Positions 33,345 through 43,020 are shown, numbered from the stretch's first letter. The stretch is DNA of 64,000 nucleotides from Sediminibacterium roseum (GCF_009939005.1 NZ_JAACJS010000011.1:586096-650095); one strand, 5' to 3'. A program made the numbers and translations. Notes: generated from the letters alone by a model not told the origin.

Positions 33345-35345
33345 TTAATGCCTGGTTGTTGATGCAGCGCCTTTTATCGCCGTAGGAAACCATACTGCCA
33401 TTTCTCCCTGGCCGCGGTTTGCCCAGCTGTAATAAGGTATCGCCGTAAATTTTTGTTTGATCACATTGCCGGTGTTTGTATCGATCGCCGCAACATCTGC
33501 ACGAAGCACGGTTACGCCTTTCAGTAAACCCGGTTTGAACTTCGTTGTAAACACCGTGTTGTCGGGGATAAAAAGATTGCTTGTAGAACCGTTGTTGTCA
33601 ACCCATTCTGCGCAATACACAATCGGGCCGCGTTGCAGTGCGATCTTTCCTGCATTTTCAGCGAGTTGTTCACCCGCTGCAACACGCTTTATTTCCATGG
33701 GAAGCATTACTTCTATTTTGTCGTTCTTCTTCCAGTCCCTTTTGATCACCGCATAACCGTGCTGCATTGTATACTGTGTTGCAACGCCGTTCACTTTAAT
33801 GGAAACAGGCTGCACCTGGCTGGTGGTAAAGCGATACAACGAAGAAGGCACCGCTTCATCCTGCGCCCATCCGGGAATGCGTATAAGCATCGCAAATGAA
33901 AGTTCCCTTGCAGGAACAACCGTAAAAGAAAGCCCACCATCCCATGGATAATTGTTTTGCTGCACGAGTTCAACCGCCGTGTTCTTTACTGTTAAGCGGG
34001 TGTTGCTGTTGATGAAAAGGTTTACAAAAACCTGGTCGTCTTTCTGCGCATACACATATCCTGGCACAGAAGGGATGAGGCGCGCAAGGTTGGTGGGGCA
34101 ACAGGAACATTCAAACCACCCGGACCGTGTATATTCAATATCCTTGTGTTTGAAATTATTGGTGATCTGCATTGCATTGGTATAGAAAAATGATTTTCCA
34201 TCCAGGCTAACACCCGAGATCAAACCGTTGTACAAAGTTTTCTCCAGCACGTCAAAGTATTTTGATTCGCCATGGAGCAAAAACATCCTGTAGTTCCAAT
34301 ATACATTCGAGATGGCCGCGCAGGTTTCGTTGTATGCGGTTGCGTTGGGCAGTTCGTAATTTTCGCCATAGCGTTCTCCGTTGCCGATGGCGCCTACGCT
34401 GCCTTGTACGTACATTTTCTTGCCAACCACATTTGTCCAGATTTTGTCAATGGCGTTGAGCAAACTATCGTCGCCCGTTAACGCAGCGATATCCGCAACA
34501 GCGGAATACAAATAACCGGCACGCACCGCGTGGCCTACTGCTTCTTCCTGTTGTTTCACCGGCAGGTGATCCTGCCAGTAGGCTCCATTTTTCCATGGGT
34601 CCTTGTTGTTGGGATCATACCCCTGGTACCTGCCGCGTTCTTCGATAAAAAATTTCGCGGTAGCGAGGTATTCTTTCTTTCCTGTAACACGATACATTTT
34701 CACCAGTCCCATTTCCACGATCTCATGACCCGGCGCAACGTGCTTTTTTCCCGGCCCGAAAACAGAACAAACCAGGTCCGCATTTTTTACAGCGATGTTT
34801 AACAGGTTGGTTTTTTTTGTGGCCATGTAGTGCGCAACAGCGGCCTCGTATAAATGTCCGGCGTTGTACAATTCGTGAGAGAGCTCGCGCTCTTTCTCCC
34901 ATCTTTCTTTTCCGGACCATGGATGTACGCTGTCTGGATTGATCGTCCGCGCCGTATACAGGTATCCATCCGGCTCCTGTGCATTTGCAATGTATTCGAT
35001 GAGATGGTCGATGTATCTTTCTTCTGTTTCATCAGGATACAAGGCCAAGGTATACGAAGCGCCCTCAATGGTCTTGTAAATATCGGTGTCATCAAAAGGG
35101 AATTTTGTTCCAAACTTTCCCTTCCTGGCCGCGGCCTTTTTGAAATTGTCGATGCGCCCGGTTGCTTCGCATCTTTTGAAGGATGCCGGAATCGTTGCAC
35201 GTTTATTGACGAGTATTCTCGGCAACCAGAAATTATCTTTCAGCTTAACTGTTGTAAACGGCACTCCCTGGATGGCATAATCGTTCTGCTGCGCAGGCAA
35301 TGCAGCAGACAAAGACAGGGCAACCAGGAGCATTAGTGTTTTCAT
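33345..35345 (-). CDS. GH127 beta-L-arabinofuranosidase
   Basis: This exported hydrolase (666 residues, signal peptide MKTLMLLVALSLSAALPAQ) belongs to glycoside hydrolase family 127. By comparison with HypBA1 as I recall it, Glu340, Cys342, Cys415 and Cys416 (motifs ETCA and ECSCCP) form the zinc-cysteine site; Cys415 is the nucleophile and Glu324 the acid/base. An (alpha/alpha)6 barrel occupies about 20-430, followed by beta domains. It would release L-arabinose in the periplasm. The frame extends 17 codons further upstream, but the signal peptide sets the start at 35345. It sits in the ara operon between galM and araA. Confidence 0.93.
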   Translation of the reverse strand: MKTLMLLVALSLSAALPAQQNDYAIQGVPFTTVKLKDNFWLPRILVNKRATIPASFKRCEATGRIDNFKKAAARKGKFGTKFPFDDTDIYKTIEGASYTLALYPDETEERYIDHLIEYIANAQEPDGYLYTARTINPDSVHPWSGKERWEKERELSHELYNAGHLYEAAVAHYMATKKTNLLNIAVKNADLVCSVFGPGKKHVAPGHEIVEMGLVKMYRVTGKKEYLATAKFFIEERGRYQGYDPNNKDPWKNGAYWQDHLPVKQQEEAVGHAVRAGYLYSAVADIAALTGDDSLLNAIDKIWTNVVGKKMYVQGSVGAIGNGERYGENYELPNATAYNETCAAISNVYWNYRMFLLHGESKYFDVLEKTLYNGLISGVSLDGKSFFYTNAMQITNNFKHKDIEYTRSGWFECSCCPTNLARLIPSVPGYVYAQKDDQVFVNLFINSNTRLTVKNTAVELVQQNNYPWDGGLSFTVVPARELSFAMLIRIPGWAQDEAVPSSLYRFTTSQVQPVSIKVNGVATQYTMQHGYAVIKRDWKKNDKIEVMLPMEIKRVAAGEQLAENAGKIALQRGPIVYCAEWVDNNGSTSNLFIPDNTVFTTKFKPGLLKGVTVLRADVAAIDTNTGNVIKQKFTAIPYYSWANRGQGEMAVWFPTAIKGAASTTRH

Positions 35346-35397
35346 ATAACGGCAGCGTTCGTTAACTGTGAGTGGGGACCCTCCCCACTCGTTCAAA

Positions 35398-36525
35398 TCA
35401 TTTCACCGAAAATTTATACTGCGTTACAGAGGTGTATTTCTCTCCCGGCTTTAAGATCGTATTCGGGAAAGCCGGTTGGTTGGGACCATCCGGGAAATGT
35501 TGTGTTTCCATGCAGAACGCCGCGTGTTTGGCATATACGCGGTTGTCTTTCCCATGCAACGTTCCATCAAGGAAATTGCCTGTGTAGAACTGGAGCCCGG
35601 GTTCGGTAGTGAGCACTTCCATCAGCCTTCCGCTGGTTGGATCGTAAGCGGTTGCTACTTTTTCAAGCGTTGTTCCATTTTTATTGAGCACCCAGTTGTG
35701 GTCGTATCCGCCCGGCACCGCCGCGATTTCCTTACCGATCGCTTTGGCCGATGTGAAATCCATCGGCGTATTTTTAACATCCGGCAACAAACCTGTAGGG
35801 ATCAGCAAAGTGTCTACTGCAGTGTATTTTGCGGCATTGATCGTTACCTCATGGTTCAGTATTGTTCCTTCCTTTCCTGCAGACAAATTAAAATAACAAT
35901 GGTTGGTGAGGTTAATCGGTGTGGCTTTATCCGTTGTGGCGCTGTAAGCGATCTGTAAGGCATTGTCTGCCGTTAACGTGTACACCACCTCCACTTTCAG
36001 GTTCCCGGGAAAACCCTGGTCTCCATCCGGGCTCGTGTAGGTGAGTTGGAGGCTGCTGTCTCCCGCGGGTTTGCTTGCCTGCCAGATCACTTTGTCGAGG
36101 CCTTTCAAACCACCGTGCAAGGTATTGCCGTTGTTGTTGAGCGGCAATTGGTAGGTCTTTCCATCGAGCGTAAATTTTCCTTTGGCAATGCGGTTTCCAT
36201 ATCTGCCAACGAGGCAACCGAAATAAGGGTTTTCTTTTTGCAGGTATCCCGCAAGCGAATCGAAGCCCAATACAACATCTCCCATTTTTTTATCCTTGTC
36301 GGGTGTAATGATGCTGGTAACGGTTCCCCCATAGTTGATGATGCTTACCTGCATGCCATTCGCATTGGTAAGCGTATACTGTGTAACGGGTTCGTTCCCC
36401 AGAACGCCGAAAGGTTTTTCTGTTATGGTTGGTTTCATGTTGGTCGTGTCTTTTGTTTTATCATCGTTGCAGGCCGTGAACAAAGCGGCGCAGGCGGTCA
36501 ACAATAAAAAGAGTTGTTTTTTCAT
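35398..36525 (-). CDS. galM: Aldose 1-epimerase (lipoprotein)
   Basis: Mutarotases interconvert alpha and beta anomers of aldoses. This 375-residue protein has a lipobox (ALFTAC, Cys at about residue 19) followed by NDDK, so it is lipid-anchored, possibly surface exposed. The family motifs FGCLVGRYGNRIAKGKF, NNGNTLHGGLKG (with a catalytic histidine), the central NLTNHCYFNLSA (second histidine) and the C-terminal TTEPGLQFYTGNFL with its catalytic glutamate are present. In an ara operon it probably supplies the anomer used by the transporter or isomerase. The start at 36525 gives a compact lipoprotein signal. Confidence 0.95.
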   Translation of the reverse strand: MKKQLFLLLTACAALFTACNDDKTKDTTNMKPTITEKPFGVLGNEPVTQYTLTNANGMQVSIINYGGTVTSIITPDKDKKMGDVVLGFDSLAGYLQKENPYFGCLVGRYGNRIAKGKFTLDGKTYQLPLNNNGNTLHGGLKGLDKVIWQASKPAGDSSLQLTYTSPDGDQGFPGNLKVEVVYTLTADNALQIAYSATTDKATPINLTNHCYFNLSAGKEGTILNHEVTINAAKYTAVDTLLIPTGLLPDVKNTPMDFTSAKAIGKEIAAVPGGYDHNWVLNKNGTTLEKVATAYDPTSGRLMEVLTTEPGLQFYTGNFLDGTLHGKDNRVYAKHAAFCMETQHFPDGPNQPAFPNTILKPGEKYTSVTQYKFSVK

Positions 36526-36552
36526 GTGGTTGATTTTATATGGCATTAGCTT

Positions 36553-37251
36553 TTAAGATTGTCCGTAATAACTGTCCGGCCCGTGTTTTCTTTCAAAATG
36601 TTTTTTTACCAGTGCATCTTTCAACCGCTGCGCCTGCGGGTTGATCTGTTCCGTTAGAAAAGCCATCTGCGCAATATTTTCCAGCACCGCGCTGTTGTAA
36701 ACGGCTTTGGCGGGTGTTTTTCCCCAGGTAAACGGCGCGTGGTTGCCAACGAGCATCATCTCAACGTCTTCATAATTCAATCCCTTCTGCTGCAGGCAAT
36801 CGATGATCTGGATGCCGGTTTCGTATTCGTAGTTCCCTTTGATCATCTCATCATTCATTGGCGCTGCACAGGGTATATCTGCTGTTGTATGATCCGCATG
36901 CGTTGTGCCATACACCGGTATGTCGCGCTGCGTCTGCGCCCATGCCGTTGCATAGGTTGAATGTGTATGAACGATGCTGCCGATGTTTGTCCAGTGTTTG
37001 TACAGAACGGCATGTGTCAACGTATCGGAAGAAGGGCGGAGCGCACCGTGCACTGTTTTTCCGTCGAGATCTACGATCACCATTTTTTCCGGTGTCAATT
37101 CCCCGTAAGGCACACCGCTCGGTTTGATGGCAAAAACATTCAGCGACCTGTCAACCACGCTTACGTTACCAAACGTAAACAACACCAGGCCAAGTTTCGG
37201 CAACTGCATGTTTGCTTCGTAGGCGGCCTGCTGGATGTGTTGGTAGCTCAT
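36553..37251 (-). CDS. araD: L-ribulose-5-phosphate 4-epimerase
   Basis: AraD converts L-ribulose 5-phosphate to D-xylulose 5-phosphate, joining arabinose use to the pentose phosphate pathway. The 232-residue length matches E. coli AraD. Family motifs include FTFGNVSVVDRSLNVFAIKPSGVPY, SDTLTHAVLYKHWTNIGSIVHTHSTYATAWAQ with the zinc-binding HTH pair, and GTTHADH with the third histidine. The open frame begins 33 codons earlier, but MSYQHIQQAAYEAN at 37251 is the family start. It lies between araB and galM. Confidence 0.96.
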   Translation of the reverse strand: MSYQHIQQAAYEANMQLPKLGLVLFTFGNVSVVDRSLNVFAIKPSGVPYGELTPEKMVIVDLDGKTVHGALRPSSDTLTHAVLYKHWTNIGSIVHTHSTYATAWAQTQRDIPVYGTTHADHTTADIPCAAPMNDEMIKGNYEYETGIQIIDCLQQKGLNYEDVEMMLVGNHAPFTWGKTPAKAVYNSAVLENIAQMAFLTEQINPQAQRLKDALVKKHFERKHGPDSYYGQS

Positions 37252-37350
37252 GTGGTTGTTGGTTCTGCTGTTAAACCGGGTTAAACGATAAATAAACAAA
37301 ATGGCCAAAGAGGTTGATCCCCTCCTGCCCGTCTGCCATAAAACACTCAC

Positions 37351-39075
37351 TCAAATATCCTGCTCACAATATAATACAGTTTGCCCTTCGATAAATGCGC
37401 CCAGTTCTGTGTAACGCCTGTATCGTTTTTCGTAGAGCGGAACCTTTAACGGGTCGGGCTCGTAGTTTGCATCAAAGCCCTGGCCCATGGCGTTCATCGC
37501 ATCTTCCACTTTTGGATAAAGACCGGCGGCGGTGGCTGCAAACATGGCTGCTCCCAAAGCGCAGGTCTGTTCGCTTTTGTGGATGCGGATGGGCATGTTC
37601 ATCACATCCGCCATCATTTGCATGATGAAAGGTGATTTCTTTGCCACACCCCCCAACCCAATCAGCCCGATCACAGGTATGCCTTCTTCCCGGAAACGAT
37701 CCACGATCTTCCTTGCGCCAAAACAGGTGGCCTCTACCAATGCTTTGAAAACACGTGGTGCATCACTCGCGAGATCCAGTCCCGTAAAAGACGCCTTGAG
37801 CATCTGGTTCGCATCCGGTGTGCGGCGGCCGTTGAGCCAATCCACGGCGAGCTCATCATCTTCTTTCAATGGCAATGCTGCCGCCTGTTTGTTCAACGCC
37901 TCCATTATTTTATCGCTGAGCCCGGCGCGTACCTTTTCCGCTGTGCTGCGGTCTACGACGGTTGTATCCGTCAGCAGGTTGTCAAGCGGCCACTCGATGA
38001 GTTTTTTAAACCAGGCATATGCGTCGCCGAAAGCCGACTGGCCCGCTTCCATTCCCATCATACCTGGAATGATCGAGCCGGGCACCTGACCGCAGATTCC
38101 TTTTACAAGTTTGCCTTTTACTTCATCAACGGGCGCTACGAGCATGTCGCAGGTAGAAGTTCCCATCACTTTACTAAGATGGTAAGGTTCGATCTGTCCT
38201 CCTACTGCGCCCATGTGGCAATCGAACGCACCAATGCCAACCACTACATCCGTCGATAGCCCCAAACGCTGCGCCCATGCCGGTGAGAGGTTTCCCGCGG
38301 CTTGCGCGGAGGTATAAGTTTCTTTGAATAATCGCCCGGTAAATCCGTTCAGCAAGCCATCCCAGGAAGAAAAAAATTCGTCGGGTGGCAATCCATCAAA
38401 CGCTTCTGCCCATAAACTTTTATGCCCGGCACTGCATACGCCGCGTTTGATCTGCGCCGCATCGTTTCCGCCCGTTAACAAATACGGGATCCAGTCACAA
38501 TGCTCCACCCACGAATAAATATTCGTCCGCACTTTCTCATCCTCCCTCAATACATGCAGGAGCTTTGCCCAAAACCATTCGGAAGAATAAATACCGCCAA
38601 CAAATTGCAGGTAATTCACGGGGAATTTTGTCGCATGCTGGTTCAGTTCAGCGGCCTCTTTAACAGAGGTATGGTCTTTCCACAAAACGAACATGGCATT
38701 CGGGTTCTCTTCAAACCCGGGCAACAGCGCAAGCGGCGTTCCTGTTTTGTCAACGGCCACCGGTGTCGATCCCGTTGTATCTACAGAAATCCCTTTTATG
38801 TTTTTTGCGACACCCGGCCCGGCTTTCTCTAAACATTCCCTGATGGTAAACTCGAGCCCCTCTACATAATCTGCCGGATGCTGGCGGAAACGGTTTGTTC
38901 CAGGATCGCAGTACAACCCTTTCTTCCATCGCGGGTAATAAAAAACCGAGGCGGTTACTTCTTCCCCGTTTGCGGCATTGGCAATGATCGAGCGGACCGA
39001 ATCCGTGCCGAAGTCAACGCCGATCACGTAGGCATCGTGGAGCTGGTTGTTTGAAGTTGGGGCAGGTGATTGCAT
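37351..39075 (-). CDS. araB: Ribulokinase
   Basis: AraB phosphorylates L-ribulose. The 574-residue FGGY-family kinase has an N-terminal domain with the ATP-fold phosphate loop GVDFGTDSVRS, the substrate region WKDHTS, and the C-terminal domain with GLGGVAKKSPFIMQMMADV. The C-terminal pattern EQTCALGAAMFAATAAG is also typical. It begins three bases after the stop of the upstream HAD gene, so the two are coupled, and it is followed by araD. Confidence 0.95.
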   Translation of the reverse strand: MQSPAPTSNNQLHDAYVIGVDFGTDSVRSIIANAANGEEVTASVFYYPRWKKGLYCDPGTNRFRQHPADYVEGLEFTIRECLEKAGPGVAKNIKGISVDTTGSTPVAVDKTGTPLALLPGFEENPNAMFVLWKDHTSVKEAAELNQHATKFPVNYLQFVGGIYSSEWFWAKLLHVLREDEKVRTNIYSWVEHCDWIPYLLTGGNDAAQIKRGVCSAGHKSLWAEAFDGLPPDEFFSSWDGLLNGFTGRLFKETYTSAQAAGNLSPAWAQRLGLSTDVVVGIGAFDCHMGAVGGQIEPYHLSKVMGTSTCDMLVAPVDEVKGKLVKGICGQVPGSIIPGMMGMEAGQSAFGDAYAWFKKLIEWPLDNLLTDTTVVDRSTAEKVRAGLSDKIMEALNKQAAALPLKEDDELAVDWLNGRRTPDANQMLKASFTGLDLASDAPRVFKALVEATCFGARKIVDRFREEGIPVIGLIGLGGVAKKSPFIMQMMADVMNMPIRIHKSEQTCALGAAMFAATAAGLYPKVEDAMNAMGQGFDANYEPDPLKVPLYEKRYRRYTELGAFIEGQTVLYCEQDI

Positions 39076-39078
39076 GTT

Positions 39079-39747
39079 TTATTTTTCGAACAAGCTGTTT
39101 AATTGCGGATCGGTAAAATCTTTCACAAAACAGATGATGTTATCGTATTTGCTGAATTCTTCTTTGGTATGCGTTGTTGTAAGCACCACGCATCGCATGC
39201 CTGCATTGCGCGCCGCTTCCACTCCTTTTGGTACGTCTTCGAAAACGATACATTCATTGTAAGCAACACCTAACCTGTCTGCACACTTGATGTATGTTTC
39301 CGGGTCGGGTTTGCTCATCACCACATCTTCTGCCGCAACAACAACAGGGAAATATTTTCTTATGTTCAACCCGTCGAGTACAAAATCAATATTGTACAAT
39401 ATCGCGGCAGAGCCGATCGCCATCCTGATGTTGTGTTCAGATGCACGCGCCAAAAAATCATCGAGGCCGTCCAGCAGTTTCAACAAGGGTTTAAATGCTG
39501 CCTGGTACGCGGTTTCTTTATCGTAACTCATCTTCGTTTTTTCTTCCGTCGTAAAACGCGAAGGGAAAATGCGTTCGAGCAGTTCATCGTTTTTTCCGTA
39601 ACACTCTTCCCTCATGCGTTCAAGCGAAAGCGTTGCACCAAGCCCGTTCAGTATGCCGTGCCATGTGTTGATGTGAAACTCCATGTCATCGATCATCGTT
39701 CCATTGAGATCAAACAAAAAAGCCGATCCCGGTTTAATAACATCCAT
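39079..39747 (-). CDS. HAD-superfamily phosphatase leading the ara operon
   Basis: The 222-residue protein belongs to HAD subfamily IA, close to beta-phosphoglucomutases and sugar phosphatases. Motif I is D13-L-N15-G-T: the nucleophile Asp13 is present but the usual second aspartate, the general acid/base, is Asn15. Motif II is near GSAAILYN, motif III lysine in SKPDP, and motif IV in VFEDVPKGVEAA. Position and coupling to araB suggest it acts on a pentose phosphate, perhaps as a repair phosphatase or to relieve sugar-phosphate stress. The substrate is unknown. Confidence 0.88.
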   Translation of the reverse strand: MDVIKPGSAFLFDLNGTMIDDMEFHINTWHGILNGLGATLSLERMREECYGKNDELLERIFPSRFTTEEKTKMSYDKETAYQAAFKPLLKLLDGLDDFLARASEHNIRMAIGSAAILYNIDFVLDGLNIRKYFPVVVAAEDVVMSKPDPETYIKCADRLGVAYNECIVFEDVPKGVEAARNAGMRCVVLTTTHTKEEFSKYDNIICFVKDFTDPQLNSLFEK

Positions 39748-39810
39748 TTTTGATCTTTATGATTTTGATTACCGTTTACCATTCCCCTGCACCTGCCTGC
39801 CTAAAATGAA

Positions 39811-39857
39811 TATATGATTTTCCATGATTTAGATACAAAATCATAAAAAACCATATA
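39811..39857 (-). promoter_or_regulatory. 47-bp dyad overlapping the ara operon promoter
   Basis: Two 20-base arms (39811-39830 and 39838-39857) match at 17 of 20 positions around a 7-base spacer. On the minus strand a TTTG at 39836-39839 lies 21 bases upstream of TATATTCA (39807-39814), which is the expected -33/-7 arrangement. The dyad would therefore cover the promoter and is a good operator candidate. It could also be an AT-rich terminator for xylA. Confidence 0.6.
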
Positions 39858-39880
39858 CTCCATCATAAAAACCAGTATTG

Positions 39881-41209
39881 CTAAATATAACGGTTGACCA
39901 GGTTCTCGAGGTATTCCTGTTTGCCGCTCGCTGTTTTTGGTTCTCCGTTGGATGCGGCAAAATCCCTCAATGCCTCGAGCGTGAGTTTGCCTTCCTCGAA
40001 TTCTTTTCCTTTGCCGCTGTCGAACGATGCGTACCGGTCTGTGCGGATCTTTTTGTAATCTGATTTTTGTAAAACATTGTCGGCAACGATCAATGCACGT
40101 GCAAAAACATCCATACCGCCGATGTGGGCATAGAACAGGTCCGCGGGATCGGTTGAGTTTCGCCTGCGTTTTGCATCGAAGTTGATACCGCCGCCGCCGA
40201 AACCACCGGCTTCCAGAATAATGAGCATGGTTTCTGCGAGCTCGTTGATGTTGTTCGGGAACTGGTCGGTATCCCATCCGTTCTGGTAATCGCCGCGGTT
40301 TGCATCAATGCTTCCCAGCATGCCCGCGTCTGCCGCAACCTGCAACTCGTGCTGGAAAGTGTGGCCGGCAAGCGTTGCGTGGTTTACTTCGATGTTCAGT
40401 TTGAAATCGTTCAAAAGGTCGTATTGGCGAAGGAAACCGATCACGGTTTCGCTGTCGTAATCATATTGGTGTTTGCTGGGCTCGCAGGGTTTCGGTTCAA
40501 TAAAGAATGATCCTTTGAAACCGTTCTTACGCGCATAGTCTTTTGCGGTGTGCAGGAAACGGGCCATGTGTTCTTTCTCCCGCTGCATGTTTGTGTTGAG
40601 CAGGCTCATGTATCCCTCACGTCCACCCCAGAACACATAATTCTCACCACCCAGTGCGATGGTTGCATCAAGCGCCGCTTTTACCTGTGCACCGCCATGC
40701 GCGAGCACATGAAAATCAGGATTGGTGGCGGCGCCATTCATGTAGCGTTTGTTGCTGAACAGGTTGGCAGTGCCCCAGAGCAGCTTAACACCACTTTCGG
40801 ACTGTTTCTGTTTTGCATATTCTGTGAGCGCCTGCAATCTTCTTTCGTTCTCTGCAATATCATTGGTATAATCAACCACATCCACATCGTGAAAGCAGTA
40901 ATAAGGCATGTTCATCTTGGTGATGAATTCGAAGGCCGCGTCCATTTTGTCTTTGGCCCTTTCAACAGCATCCTGCTTCGCATCCCAGGGATAAACATGT
41001 GTGGGCTCTCCAAAAGGGTCACCGCCATTGCCAACAAACGAGTGCCAGTATGCGCAGGCAAAACGGAGCCATTCTTTCATCGGCTTTCCCGCTACCACTT
41101 TGTTTTCTTCATACCAGCGGAACGCAAGCGGGTTATCGCTTTCCACGCCCTCATATTTTACCTGTCCTATCTCTTTGAAAAATTCTTTGTCGCCTGTTAC
41201 AACTTTCAT
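39881..41209 (-). CDS. xylA: Xylose isomerase
   Basis: XylA converts D-xylose to D-xylulose using two divalent metals. The 442-residue length is that of class II enzymes. Conserved segments are [20 protein letters not shown] (catalytic histidine), [31 protein letters not shown] (metal site), [18 protein letters not shown] and [19 protein letters not shown]. The start at 41209 ([11 protein letters not shown]) is chosen over a frame 36 codons longer that reads through the xylB gap. It follows xylB by 40 bases. Confidence 0.97.
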   Translation of the reverse strand: MKVVTGDKEFFKEIGQVKYEGVESDNPLAFRWYEENKVVAGKPMKEWLRFACAYWHSFVGNGGDPFGEPTHVYPWDAKQDAVERAKDKMDAAFEFITKMNMPYYCFHDVDVVDYTNDIAENERRLQALTEYAKQKQSESGVKLLWGTANLFSNKRYMNGAATNPDFHVLAHGGAQVKAALDATIALGGENYVFWGGREGYMSLLNTNMQREKEHMARFLHTAKDYARKNGFKGSFFIEPKPCEPSKHQYDYDSETVIGFLRQYDLLNDFKLNIEVNHATLAGHTFQHELQVAADAGMLGSIDANRGDYQNGWDTDQFPNNINELAETMLIILEAGGFGGGGINFDAKRRRNSTDPADLFYAHIGGMDVFARALIVADNVLQKSDYKKIRTDRYASFDSGKGKEFEEGKLTLEALRDFAASNGEPKTASGKQEYLENLVNRYI

Positions 41210-41249
41210 TTTATTAAAATTTAGAAATTTATGTTCGTTTGATTGCCTG

Positions 41250-42731
41250 TTATGTATGCAGTTGCTGATCCAATATATTTTTCCATTCAAGATACAGTTC
41301 ATCATAGCGTTTTGCATTTGACGGCTCTATCAGCTGCAAACGCTTCATATTGGCGAACGCTTCTCTCTCACCTGCATACACACCCGCGCCGATGCCCGCG
41401 CCGATGGCTGCGCCTACGCTCCCATCGCACTGGTACAATTCAACGGGCACGTGCGTGGTGTTCACGAATGCATCCGCAAACACATCACTTAAAAAAAGAT
41501 TGGCCCTTCCTGCGCGAATCACGCTTGGCGTTAACCCATTGGCGCGCATGATATCCAGCCCGTAGCGGAATGAAAATGCGATCCCCTCCTGCGAAGCGCG
41601 GAAAAGATGTGATGCTGTATGTTTGTTGAGATCGATGTTGTGTAAATGCGCATGCACCGTTTTGTTGCCCAGCATCCGCTCCGCGCCGTTTCCGAAAGGA
41701 AGAACAAAAAGGCCGTCGCTGCCTGGGTTGACCTGTTTGGCGGCTTCGTTCATTTGCGGGTAGCTCAGGTGGCCGCCGGTTGTATTTTTGATCCAGCTGT
41801 TCATGATGCCCGTGCCATTGATGCAAAGCAGTATGCCCAGCCTTTTGTTTTCTTCTGTATGGTTCACATGCGCGAATGTGTTTACGCGAGATTGCCGGTC
41901 GTAGGCAAGCGTATCGCTCACACTGTAAATAACGCCCGAAGTGCCGGCCGTTGCAGCGATCTCACCCGGTTGCAGCACATTCAATGAAAGTGCATTGTTG
42001 GGTTGGTCGCCTGATTTATAAGTTACGGGGATTCCTGTTTTCAAAGACAAGGTCGTAGCCACATCTTCTTTTACAGCGCCGTGTGTTGTAAAAACTTTTT
42101 TTATTTCGGGAACGATGGATGTATCAAAACCATAATAACCGAAAACATCTTTCGACAGTTCATTGTTTGCAAAATCCCAGAAGATGCCTTCAGACAGGGC
42201 CGAGATGGTAGTGGTTGTATGCCCGCTGAACTTCATCGCGATAAAATCGCCGGGCAGCAACACCTGGTGGATCTTTTCGTACACCGCGGGTTCATTCGTT
42301 TTCACCCATGCCAGTTTCGATGCAGTGAAATTGCCGGGCGAATTCAGCAAACGCGACAAACATTTTTCTTCACCGATCGCGTGAAAAGCTTCGTTGCCGA
42401 TTTCCACGGCGCGTGAGTCTGACCAGATGATCGAGTCGCGTAATATTTTTTGTTCCTTGTCGATCAGCACAAGCCCATGCATCTGGTACGCGATACCGAT
42501 CGCACCGATTTCTTTTGGATCGTATTTTTTTAGCGCGTGTGCTTTCAGGATCGCTTCCTGTACGTGCAGCCACCACATTTCGGGCGACTGTTCTGCCCAA
42601 CCCGGTTGAAGAGAGGTAATGCCTGTTTCGGTTTCGGGGTATTGAGCGGATGCAATGCATTGCTGCGTGTTTGCATCAACCACGGAAACTTTTACAGACG
42701 AGGTGCCAACATCTATACCTAATAATAACAT
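41250..42731 (-). CDS. xylB: Xylulokinase
   Basis: XylB phosphorylates D-xylulose. It is an FGGY kinase of 493 residues with [15 protein letters not shown] at the N-terminus, the substrate-binding AYQMHGLV and IIWSDSRA segments, SGDQPNNAL, and the C-terminal ATP site. It is transcribed first, ahead of xylA, from a promoter region that contains a 16-bp palindrome with a central CG. The susD terminator separates it from the upstream operon. Confidence 0.95.
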   Translation of the reverse strand: MLLLGIDVGTSSVKVSVVDANTQQCIASAQYPETETGITSLQPGWAEQSPEMWWLHVQEAILKAHALKKYDPKEIGAIGIAYQMHGLVLIDKEQKILRDSIIWSDSRAVEIGNEAFHAIGEEKCLSRLLNSPGNFTASKLAWVKTNEPAVYEKIHQVLLPGDFIAMKFSGHTTTTISALSEGIFWDFANNELSKDVFGYYGFDTSIVPEIKKVFTTHGAVKEDVATTLSLKTGIPVTYKSGDQPNNALSLNVLQPGEIAATAGTSGVIYSVSDTLAYDRQSRVNTFAHVNHTEENKRLGILLCINGTGIMNSWIKNTTGGHLSYPQMNEAAKQVNPGSDGLFVLPFGNGAERMLGNKTVHAHLHNIDLNKHTASHLFRASQEGIAFSFRYGLDIMRANGLTPSVIRAGRANLFLSDVFADAFVNTTHVPVELYQCDGSVGAAIGAGIGAGVYAGEREAFANMKRLQLIEPSNAKRYDELYLEWKNILDQQLHT

Positions 42732-42794
42732 GTTCTATTTTTGTTTGTGCGGATGCACACCTTCCTTTCTCACTTGCGCACCGTTTCAATTTTT

Positions 42795-42810
42795 CAATAT
42801 ACGCATATTG
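42795..42810 (-). promoter_or_regulatory. Palindromic operator candidate upstream of xylB
   Basis: CAATATACGCATATTG is symmetric at 14 of 16 positions, with a central CG step as LacI-family operators often have. It lies 64-79 bases upstream of the xylB ATG, next to the susD terminator. It differs from the TGCAACCGATTGCA sites near the two lacI genes. Confidence 0.45.
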
Positions 42811-42817
42811 TTTAAAA

Positions 42818-42843
42818 ACCACCAGGAATCGCTTCCCGGTGGT
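42818..42843 (-). terminator. Terminator of the susCD operon
   Basis: An 11-bp stem with one mismatch (42818-42828 with 42833-42843) and a TCGC/GCGA loop is followed on the minus strand by TTTTTAAAC. It lies about 180 bases past the susD stop. Confidence 0.8.
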
Positions 42844-42911
42844 AATATACCAACGCTTGCCTAAAAACCTATCCGGAAAAACTACCGACAGTTAGTTTTA
42901 CTGAAAGGTTT

Positions 42912-42974
42912 GGAGCCAGGAGCTGGAAACAGAATTTGGAATAACAGTATTGCAAATTTCAAGTTCCCGGCTCC
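42912..42974. repeat. Imperfect inverted repeat with heptad structure, locus 4
   Basis: Arms 42912-42929 and 42957-42974 match at 15 of 18 positions. On each strand AGC/AGT/AAC-type triplets recur at 7-base steps (for example 42914 and 42921), like the other heptad arrays. It lies between the susD stop and its terminator. Confidence 0.45.
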
Positions 42975-43020
42975 CGACTCTTCCCCCCTTGCTGTATCAA
43001 ATTATCCTATCCAAAAAACG

